From positions 1 through 6,134 of the forward strand of contig JAAVIG010000033.1 of assembly GCA_014796735.1 (NCBI GenBank): a stretch of 6,134 nucleotides of DNA. Direction: 5' to 3'. This document shows, piece by piece, positions 1-5,164 of this stretch (position 1 is the stretch's first letter; every line of letters starts with the position of its first letter). Both the position numbers and the translations under genes were made by a program. This stretch comes from Oscillospiraceae bacterium (GTDB lineage: Bacteria; Bacillota; Clostridia; Oscillospirales; Ruminococcaceae). The notes below the pieces were generated by a model. The model was given only the letters and a program-made list of their open reading frames with translations. It ran no database searches and was not told the DNA's origin.

Positions 1-14
1 ATAAGGAAAGGATT

Positions 15-109
15 CTTAAGGTGAAACCTAAGGGGGGAGGGCGGGGGAAAATCCCCGCTTTGATGGGTTTGTCTGTCCCCCGCCCACCCCCCTTTGGTGT
101 CACCTTAAG
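15..109. repeat. Long imperfect palindrome, possible MITE-like or hairpin element
   Basis: Arms 15-48 and 76-109 are reverse complements over 34 bp. The outer 10 bp (CTTAAGGTGA / TCACCTTAAG) match perfectly, and I count three mismatched pairs (25/99, 29/95, 38/86) with no length difference. The left arm is very G-rich and the right arm very C-rich, unlike the AT-richer DNA beside it. The 27-nt centre (49-75) can form a small inner stem of AAA...TTT plus CC/GG pairs. There is no U-tract directly after either arm and no clear target-site duplication at 11-14 versus 110-113. It could be a non-autonomous palindromic repeat, a structured RNA, or the 3' hairpin of a gene to the left of the window. 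The palindrome is seen directly; its identity is not established. Confidence 0.8.
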
Positions 110-153
110 CCCCGCGGGAGGCGCGCTGCACTCGCTTCCGAGAAAAAAGAAAA

Positions 154-296
154 CATTACATAAAGCGTAGCTCTACAAGAACGGTAAATCGGCAGTTTTA
201 GCTAAAAATAAAGCATTACATAAAACGCAGTTTTAAGACCAAAACAATCGGCACATGCTCCGAAAAGCACCCACCGCCTAAAACGCACTTTTAAAA
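154..296. repeat. Three degenerate ~59-bp direct repeats in the upstream intergenic region
   Basis: Related words recur at about 58-60 bp spacing. CATTACATAAAGCGTAG (154-170) recurs as CATTACATAAAACGCAG (214-230). AATCGGCA occurs at 187-194 and 246-253. TAAAACGCAGTTTTA (221-235) recurs as TAAAACGCACTTTTA (279-293), with a weaker first copy at 161. Each unit also contains a small inverted repeat, for example TAAAAC/GTTTTA at 221-235 and the 12-bp palindrome TTTTAGCTAAAA at 196-207. No open reading frame explains the periodicity. These may be a decayed tandem duplication or repeated binding sites; no function can be assigned. Confidence 0.6.
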
Positions 297-337
297 AGGC
301 ATTCCGCCGCCTGAGGAAATCCACCACATCCACCATC

Positions 338-377
338 TCTTAAAGACTTCTTAATATCTTTTCGGTTAAAATAACAT
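338..377 (+). promoter_or_regulatory. Candidate OmpR-type response-regulator box and promoter of the ABC operon
   Basis: A perfect hexamer direct repeat, TCTTAA at 338-343 and TCTTAA at 349-354, is separated by 5 bp. The period is therefore 11 bp, one helical turn, the arrangement typical of PhoB/OmpR-family response-regulator sites. A -10-like TAAAAT (367-372) begins 12 bp after the second copy, with TAACAT (372-377) as an alternative. No good -35 hexamer sits at 17 bp, as expected for an activator-dependent promoter in which the box replaces the -35. No regulator gene lies in the window, so the controlling protein is unknown. The repeat is directly visible; its role is inferred. Confidence 0.4.
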
Positions 378-411
378 AAACACCCAAAAACCGCAAAGAA
401 AGGATCCCCAA

Positions 412-1173
412 ATGAAAAAAACTATTCTATCCGCAAAAGCCCTCTGCAAAAGCTTTGCCCACAACGGCGGCCAGCTTCACATTTTATCCAACATCGACCT
501 TGACCTTTACAAAGGCGATTTTACCGTAATAATGGGAGCCAGCGGCTCGGGAAAATCCACCCTGCTGTACGCCCTGAGCGGCATGGACAGAGCGACGGCG
601 GGGCAGGTATTCTACAATGAAAAAGATTTAGTCACCGCAAAGGAAAAGGAGCTGTCCGTCCTCCGCCACACCGATTTCGGCTTTATTTTCCAGCAAATGC
701 ACTTGGTAAGCAATTTGAGCCTGCTTGAAAACGTACTTGTAAGCGGCTACCTCAACAAAAACAAAACCGCCGCCGAGGTAAAGGAGCACGCGGAAAAGCT
801 GTTTACCCAAATGAACATATCCCATATCAAGACCCACTTGCCCTCACAGGTCTCCGGCGGCGAACAGCAAAGATGCGCAATAGCAAGAGCGGTAATAAAC
901 GATCCGAAGCTGCTGTTTGCGGACGAACCCACGGGAGCCTTAAACAGAAAAAACACCACCGAGGTGCTTAACCTGCTTACCGAGTTAAATTCGGAGGGAC
1001 AAAGCGTGTTAATGGTAACTCACGACATGAAAGCGGCGTTAAGGGCTACAAGGCTTCTGTACTTAGAGGACGGCAAGATAACGGGAGAGCTTGATCTGCC
1101 GCCTTATCGGAAGGACGAAGAAAAAAGCCGCGAAATGCAGGTAAACGCTTGGCTTTCCTCTTTGGAATGGTAA
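412..1173 (+). CDS. ABC transporter ATP-binding protein, MacB/LolD/BceA class
   Basis: Cytoplasmic ATPase that would drive the permease encoded next. All core motifs are present in order: Walker A GASGSGKST (residues 42-50), Q-loop FIFQQ (about 92-96), signature VSGGEQQR (147-154), Walker B KLLFADEPT (165-173, catalytic E172) and switch His in VTHD (H204). The 253-residue length is usual for the class. The D-loop reads GALN rather than GALD; I recall this form in BceA-like ATPases, so it is not treated as a defect. The ATG is supported by AAAGGA at 399-404, 7 nt upstream. It is 13 nt from the permease gene, so the two are surely cotranscribed. Families of this kind export or displace peptide antibiotics, lipoproteins or other amphipathic substrates, or signal to sensor kinases. 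The substrate cannot be deduced, and no symbol is assigned. Confidence 0.95.
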   Translation: MKKTILSAKALCKSFAHNGGQLHILSNIDLDLYKGDFTVIMGASGSGKSTLLYALSGMDRATAGQVFYNEKDLVTAKEKELSVLRHTDFGFIFQQMHLVSNLSLLENVLVSGYLNKNKTAAEVKEHAEKLFTQMNISHIKTHLPSQVSGGEQQRCAIARAVINDPKLLFADEPTGALNRKNTTEVLNLLTELNSEGQSVLMVTHDMKAALRATRLLYLEDGKITGELDLPPYRKDEEKSREMQVNAWLSSLEW

Positions 1174-1186
1174 AGGGGGCGGCATA

Positions 1187-3550
1187 ATGGAAATATTGAC
1201 CTTGCTTAAAGCCAATTTAAAAAAGAAAAAAAGCACCTTTATTTCGGTGGCTTTGCTTATGATAATAGTTACCTCCTTCATGACCGCAATTTTAAGCACA
1301 ACGGACAACTACCGCATAGGACTTGAAAAGGCGTACGAAACAGCGGAAAGCGGTGACGCGGTTATAATCATAGTATCGGAGCAGCTGACAGACGAACTGA
1401 AGGAAAAAATCGAAAACAGCTCCTTAGTCAAAAAAGTAAGCTATCACAACGCCTTAGCGGTTTACGGAAGCAGCTGCGGAAAAATACACGACGGCAACAG
1501 CAGCTTTTTGCAGAAAATGCGCAGCGGCATATACCTGTACAACAGCGACCTGAAAAGCTTCGCATCGGATATACCGAAGCTTGAAAAGGGCGAAATATAC
1601 GCACCTTTAGGCTTAAAAAGCAAGTTATCCTGCAATATCGGCGACACAATCACATACACAACTATCGAAGGAACCGCCGACTTTGTAATAAAGGGCTTTG
1701 TTCAGGAACCCTCCTGCGGCGCACAAACCATAGGCTGGAAACAGGTTTTTATAAGCGATGAAGATTTTGACGAGCTGTATAATCGCTGGAAGCCAATGGA
1801 AGACCCCTACATCTTTGATTATACTGCGGTATCTGTTTATAAAGCCGATGACTGCGGTTTAACTCCGGGGAAGTTTCTGAGGAAATTAAACCTCGAAACA
1901 AAAGCTGCCGACATAGCCCTCGGCGCGCTTACGAGGGAACAAACCGAAAGGTTCAGCACCCTCCTGCCCGATATTCTGATAAAGCTGTTTACGGTATTTG
2001 TGATATTTTTGTTTGTTATAGTGCTGATACTTGTAAGTCACAGCGTTTCCACCGAAATAGAGTCGGATTACGTCACCTTCGGTATTTTAAAATCTCAGGG
2101 CTTTTCAAGAGAGAAGCTTACAGAGCTGTTTTTTATGCAGTATCTTTCGGCGGAGCTCTTGGGGATAATTATAGGCACAGTTTTATCCTTGCCTATCGAA
2201 AGCATGCTCACCGAAAGCTTTCAGCTTATAACGGGAACAATGCCCGGCAGAGGACTGTCTGTCGGAAAAAGTCTTGCGTTTATCGGAATAATTTTACTGG
2301 TAAGCGCCGTCTTAGTTTTTATAAAAACTCTTCCATTGGGTAAAATTTCTCCCGTCAAGGCCATAGGCGGCGGAAAAGAGGACATTTACTTCGACAGCAG
2401 AATAAAACTGCCCATAAGCAAAAGACTGTTGTCCGCAAGTCTTGCGATAAGACAGTTCACCTCCGCGAAAAGAAGGTATATAAGCGCTGTCCTGATCTCC
2501 GCGATACTGATCTTCTTTATGCTGTCGGTAAATCTGGTAATAAATCTTATGAGCTCAAAAACCGCGCTTGAAGCAATGGGAGTTGAATTTACGGATATTA
2601 CGGTTTACATTCAGCGGGATAAATCCGAAAAATACATGGACGAAGTGAACGACTTGGTAACCTCGTTAACGGAGGTCAAGGAAGTATACCGCACGGACAA
2701 TCTTTACCTTTCAATGAACGGCGAAAATCTTTTTGCCCATATCGTGAAGGAGCCCGAAAAGCTGTCCCCCATTTTTAAAGGCAGAGCTCCGATTTACGAC
2801 AACGAAGCGGTTATCACCCAAATGATAGCGGACACCCTCGAAATAGGCGTTGGCGACGAGGTAACCATTGCCTACAAGGAAAACGAGGATACCTACATTA
2901 TATCGGGTATATTTCAGACCGTCAACGACAGCGGAATGTGCTTCGCAATGTCCGAAGAAGCCATAAAAAAAATACACCCGAAATATGCAGTTGCCAACAT
3001 AGGATTTTTGCTGGACGACTCCGACCCCGATTCCTTGACCGCGGAAGAGCTTAAGGATATAATAAAGGAAAAATACCGCGATACTGACGAAGTGGGCGTT
3101 GAAACATTCGACATAAACAGCTTTATAGGCGCTGAGGTGTCGGAAATGATGGAGCTTATGAGAGCCGCCATTTATATTTTCTCGGTGATATTCGCGCTGG
3201 TGGCGGTAAGAATGATCTGCACCAAAGCGTTTTTGCAGGAACGAACGGATATAGGCATCTATAAGGCGGAGGGATTTACGGTAAACAGGCTGAGATTGAG
3301 CTTCGGAATACGCTTTTTAACGGTAGCCGTCATAGGAACGGCTTTGGGTGTAATCGCAAGTGTGCTGTTTTCTTCAAATGTTATAGGTTTGGGACTGTCC
3401 ATGATAGGGCTTTCGCAGATTCCCACTGCCCTTGACCTTGTTTCCGTAACGGTGCCTTCCGTACTGCTGATGATCTGCTTTTTCGTATTTGCGTATCTTT
3501 CAAGCGGAAAAATCAAAAAGGTTGAGGTCAGAGAGCTGATTACAGAATAA
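1187..3550 (+). CDS. FtsX-family ABC transporter permease with two extracytoplasmic domains
   Basis: Membrane partner of the ATPase just upstream. Reading hydrophobicity by eye I place eight membrane segments, near residues 18-36, 263-285, 318-338, 361-381, 433-455, 660-680, 706-729 and 749-771. This is a duplicated module: one helix, a large outer domain (about 37-262, then 456-658), then three helices. Each half has the FtsX coupling segment with a hydrophilic charged start and a G-F turn: DYVTFGILKSQGFS (294-307) and RTDIGIYKAEGF (686-697). The layout resembles MacB/LolC-type duplicated permeases more than BceB, which has ten helices and a single large outer domain. Four cysteines (97, 149, 177, 223) lie in the first outer domain. 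AAAGGGGG lies 7 nt before the ATG. The gene ends 2 bp from the sigF stop. A mechanotransmission or efflux role is inferred; the substrate is unknown. Confidence 0.93.
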   Translation: MEILTLLKANLKKKKSTFISVALLMIIVTSFMTAILSTTDNYRIGLEKAYETAESGDAVIIIVSEQLTDELKEKIENSSLVKKVSYHNALAVYGSSCGKIHDGNSSFLQKMRSGIYLYNSDLKSFASDIPKLEKGEIYAPLGLKSKLSCNIGDTITYTTIEGTADFVIKGFVQEPSCGAQTIGWKQVFISDEDFDELYNRWKPMEDPYIFDYTAVSVYKADDCGLTPGKFLRKLNLETKAADIALGALTREQTERFSTLLPDILIKLFTVFVIFLFVIVLILVSHSVSTEIESDYVTFGILKSQGFSREKLTELFFMQYLSAELLGIIIGTVLSLPIESMLTESFQLITGTMPGRGLSVGKSLAFIGIILLVSAVLVFIKTLPLGKISPVKAIGGGKEDIYFDSRIKLPISKRLLSASLAIRQFTSAKRRYISAVLISAILIFFMLSVNLVINLMSSKTALEAMGVEFTDITVYIQRDKSEKYMDEVNDLVTSLTEVKEVYRTDNLYLSMNGENLFAHIVKEPEKLSPIFKGRAPIYDNEAVITQMIADTLEIGVGDEVTIAYKENEDTYIISGIFQTVNDSGMCFAMSEEAIKKIHPKYAVANIGFLLDDSDPDSLTAEELKDIIKEKYRDTDEVGVETFDINSFIGAEVSEMMELMRAAIYIFSVIFALVAVRMICTKAFLQERTDIGIYKAEGFTVNRLRLSFGIRFLTVAVIGTALGVIASVLFSSNVIGLGLSMIGLSQIPTALDLVSVTVPSVLLMICFFVFAYLSSGKIKKVEVRELITE

Positions 3551-3582
3551 AGTCAATTTTCCAGAAGCTCCCTCAACCTTTT
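3516..3582. terminator. Bidirectional terminator formed by the convergent 3' ends of the permease gene and sigF
   Basis: AAAAGGTTGAGG (3516-3527) and CCTCAACCTTTT (3571-3582) pair perfectly over 12 bp. A second stem, GAGCT (3533-3537) with AGCTC (3566-3570), continues inward after a 5-nt bulge on the left. Both stop codons (TAA 3548-3550; TGA on the - strand, 3555-3553) fall in the 28-nt loop, so the stems are made of codons for the last residues of both proteins. The T-run is 4 nt on the + strand and 5 nt on the - strand, then TGATTTTT, so it should work better for sigF. No other terminator fits in the 2-bp gap. Confidence 0.65.
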
Positions 3583-4209
3583 AAGTGCTTTCTTCTCCTT
3601 TCTCGACACCTGCACCTGTGAAAGCCCCATTATCTCCCCCGTTTCCGTCTGAGTTTTATTTTTGATATACCTGATAACAATAAGCCGCCTTTCCTCCTCG
3701 TCAAGCAGCGCAAGGCACTGATTCAAAGCGATACGCTCCGTAAGCTTAGCCTGCTCGGGCGGTACGGGCACGTCAAGCTCCTGCTCCCCCTCCTCGTCGC
3801 TTACCGTCAGGGACACGGGCGGCAGCGCTGCGGCGACCGCTTCCCCCGCCTGCTCCACGCTTACCCCCAAAGCCTTTGCAATATCTGACAGCCTCGGCTC
3901 GTTCCCGTTTTTTCTTAACTCCTCCTGAACCCTTGCCGCCTTAAGGGACAATTCCTTTAAGCCGCGGCTCACCTTCACCGTTCCTCCGTCGCGAAACAGT
4001 CTTCTTATCTCCCCAAGTATAACTGGCACGGCGTAGGTGGAAAATTTAAGCCCCCTGCCTTCGTCAAAGCCGAGACCCGCCTTGACAAGCCCCTCGCAGC
4101 CCGCCGCAAACAGCTCCTCGTATTCTATCCCCCTGCCCTTGAAACGGGCGGCCAGAGAGTGCACAAGCCCCAGATTGTCCTGTATGAATTTATTGTCGGT
4201 TTTATTCAT
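3553..4209 (-). CDS. sigF: RNA polymerase sporulation sigma factor SigF
   Basis: Forespore-specific sigma-70 family factor, kept inactive by SpoIIAB. Region 2 covers about residues 9-76 (LFAAGCEGL, FSTYAVPVILGEIRR), region 3 about 84-150, and region 4 about 163-216 with the helix-turn-helix GLSQVQVSRKEKKALKRL (195-212). The segment RDGGTVKVSR (73-82) matches SigF; SigG has RDNNPIRVSR there. At 218 residues it is shorter than the 255-residue B. subtilis SigF. Aligned from memory, about 37 N-terminal residues including region 1.2 are absent. The start is firm because an in-frame TGA lies four codons upstream (4221-4219). It overlaps spoIIAB by 8 nt (ATGAATAA), which points to translational coupling. 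The upstream Shine-Dalgarno is weak and distant (AAAGG about 13 nt away). Confidence 0.93.
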   Translation of the reverse strand: MNKTDNKFIQDNLGLVHSLAARFKGRGIEYEELFAAGCEGLVKAGLGFDEGRGLKFSTYAVPVILGEIRRLFRDGGTVKVSRGLKELSLKAARVQEELRKNGNEPRLSDIAKALGVSVEQAGEAVAAALPPVSLTVSDEEGEQELDVPVPPEQAKLTERIALNQCLALLDEEERRLIVIRYIKNKTQTETGEIMGLSQVQVSRKEKKALKRLRELLEN

Positions 4210-4639
4210 ATTTTCCGATCAACCTTTTTTTCATAGTCACACAAGTGCCTTTTCCCACCTTGCTCGTTACCTTAAGAGAATCGGTAAAGGCTTCCATTAC
4301 CGCAAAGCCCAGCCCAGCCCGTTCTTCTTCGGGAGCGGTGGTATAAAGCGGCTCCATTGCCTTTTCCACGTCCTCTATGCCGCAGCCCTTGTCCGCTATT
4401 TTTATGTAAAGACAGCCGTCGTCGGTCAGCTTAAGGGTCAGAGTTATATCCCCCGCCATATCTCGGTAGCCGTGAACGATAGCGTTTGTTACCGCCTCGC
4501 ACACTGCCGAGCGTATATCCGAAAGCTCCTCCACCGTAGGGTCTGCCTGCGCGGCGAACGCTGCTATACAGCTTCTCGCTAACGCCTCGTTTTTCGACAT
4601 GGCGGGAATGATCATTTTCATTTTGTTTACTGTTTTCAT
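4202..4639 (-). CDS. spoIIAB: Anti-sigma F factor and serine kinase SpoIIAB
   Basis: Dimeric GHKL-fold kinase that binds and inhibits SigF and phosphorylates SpoIIAA with ATP. The Bergerat ATP-binding motifs are clear: N-box EAVTNAIVHGY (48-58, with E48 and N52), G1 box DKGCGI (83-88), the lid segment MEPLYTT (95-101), and G2 box ERAGLGF (106-112). LARS near R22 corresponds to Arg20 of the B. subtilis protein, a contact for partner binding. At 145 residues the length is standard. The chosen ATG follows AGGAAAGGTGG by 10 nt; ATGs at codons 7 and 9 lie farther from it. It starts 22 nt after the spoIIAA stop and overlaps the sigF start by 8 nt, the classic spoIIA order. Confidence 0.97.
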   Translation of the reverse strand: MKTVNKMKMIIPAMSKNEALARSCIAAFAAQADPTVEELSDIRSAVCEAVTNAIVHGYRDMAGDITLTLKLTDDGCLYIKIADKGCGIEDVEKAMEPLYTTAPEEERAGLGFAVMEAFTDSLKVTSKVGKGTCVTMKKRLIGKYE

Positions 4640-4661
4640 TTTTTACAATCCACCTTTCCTT

Positions 4662-4982
4662 TTACTGCATCTTGACTTTTTCGGGCAGTATCATACCTCC
4701 CAAGCCTGCAAGCCTTATTATTTTTTCCGCGTATCGGGAGGGATTTTTTATCATCACCTTTCCGCCGTAAAGCTCCGCGGCTCTTTGCCGTCCTAAAATA
4801 AGACCTATACCGCTGCTGTCCATAAAAGAAACACGCGAAAAGTCCATTATGCAAAGCTTCGGCGTGTGCCGCTCCAGTCTCGCGTCTATAAGCTCTCTTG
4901 CCTTGGCGGCGGTGTGGTGGTCAAGCTCCCCCGACAGCGCGGCGGTCAAAAATTCTTCTCCTACCGTAATTTCAACAGTCAT
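4662..4982 (-). CDS. spoIIAA: Anti-sigma F factor antagonist SpoIIAA
   Basis: STAS-domain protein that, when unphosphorylated, binds SpoIIAB and releases SigF. With the chosen start it has 106 residues. The hallmark FMDSSGIGLILGR begins at residue 53, and S56, the first Ser after Asp55, aligns with phosphorylated Ser58 of B. subtilis. GELDHH (18-23) matches the B. subtilis protein exactly. An ATG three codons earlier (4991) would give MLKM, but AAAGGA (4997-4992) directly abuts that ATG with no spacer, whereas it lies 9 nt from the ATG at 4982. I therefore prefer 4982; the protein is nearly the same either way. It is the first gene of the spoIIA operon, followed by spoIIAB after 22 nt. Confidence 0.95.
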   Translation of the reverse strand: MTVEITVGEEFLTAALSGELDHHTAAKARELIDARLERHTPKLCIMDFSRVSFMDSSGIGLILGRQRAAELYGGKVMIKNPSRYAEKIIRLAGLGGMILPEKVKMQ

Positions 4983-4991
4983 TTTTAACAT

Positions 4992-4997
4992 TCCTTT
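4992..4997 (-). promoter_or_regulatory. Ribosome binding site deciding the spoIIAA start
   Basis: AAAGGA on the - strand touches the ATG at 4991 but lies 9 nt from the ATG at 4982. The spoIIQ-like gene has the same AAAGGA with the same 9-nt spacing to its start, which supports use of the inner ATG. Confidence 0.6.
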
Positions 4998-5007
4998 CTC
5001 GGCGTGT

Positions 5008-5083
5008 AATATAATCGGGCATAAAAAAACCTGCTACTCATAATAGTAACAGGCTTTGTATAAAAAAGTAGTCGAATTCGGTA
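5008..5083 (-). promoter_or_regulatory. Candidate spoIIA control region with Spo0A-box-like and sigma-H -10-like sequences
   Basis: Transcription of spoIIA is normally started by Spo0A~P and sigma-H. On the + strand AGTCGAA (5070-5076) differs by one base from the Spo0A box TGTCGAA. On the - strand TACCGAA (5083-5077) also fits TGNCGAA with one mismatch. The two meet in the palindrome CGAATTCG (5073-5080). ACCGAATTC (5082-5074, - strand) fits the sigma-H -10 RNNGAATWW at every position but the last; its -35 AGGAWW is not convincing. Vegetative-like -10 candidates are TATACA (5062-5057) and TATATT (5013-5008). Which of these is used cannot be decided by eye. The spoIIQ terminator lies inside this interval. 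Confidence 0.3.
5023..5053 (-). terminator. Intrinsic terminator of the spoIIQ-like gene
   Basis: On the - strand CCTGTTACT (5053-5045), a 6-nt loop and AGTAGCAGG (5038-5030) form a 9-bp stem with a single U-G wobble, followed at once by seven T residues (5029-5023). It lies about 110 nt after the spoIIQ stop and about 40 nt before the spoIIAA start, so it separates the two units. The A-run on its other side is weak, so it acts mainly on the - strand. Confidence 0.85.
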
Positions 5084-5164
5084 ATTGCGCAGTTTTACGC
5101 GATAAAAACAAAGGCATTAAAACTTTTTTCGCGGTTTTTTTCGGATTAAGAGCCCTTGTTAAAA

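Noticed and set aside
31..47. G-quadruplex in the left palindrome arm (G6, G3, G5 runs)
   Set aside because: Only three G-runs are close together; the fourth (65-67) is too distant for a canonical quadruplex, and pairing with the C-rich arm should dominate.
3..170. Open + strand frame across the palindrome, rich in Gly, Pro, Arg and Lys
   Set aside because: It has no start with a ribosome site, its composition merely reflects the G/C-rich arms, and it ends within the repeat region. An open frame through a palindrome is expected by chance.
931..945. Asn in place of Asp in the ATPase D-loop (GALN)
   Set aside because: This variant is, as far as I recall, common in BceA-like ATPases, and all catalytic motifs are intact, so there is no sign of inactivation.
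412..3550. ABC operon as a BceAB-type bacitracin resistance module
   Set aside because: The permease has two large outer domains and about eight helices, unlike the ten-helix, single-domain BceB, and no BceRS-like genes are present.
3553..4209. Identification of the sigma factor as SigG
   Set aside because: RDGGTVKVSR fits SigF rather than SigG, and the gene sits directly after spoIIAB.
4037..4582. 181-residue + strand open frame opposite sigF and spoIIAB
   Set aside because: It lies antisense to two clearly conserved genes, crosses their boundary, has no ribosome site and resembles no family I recognise.
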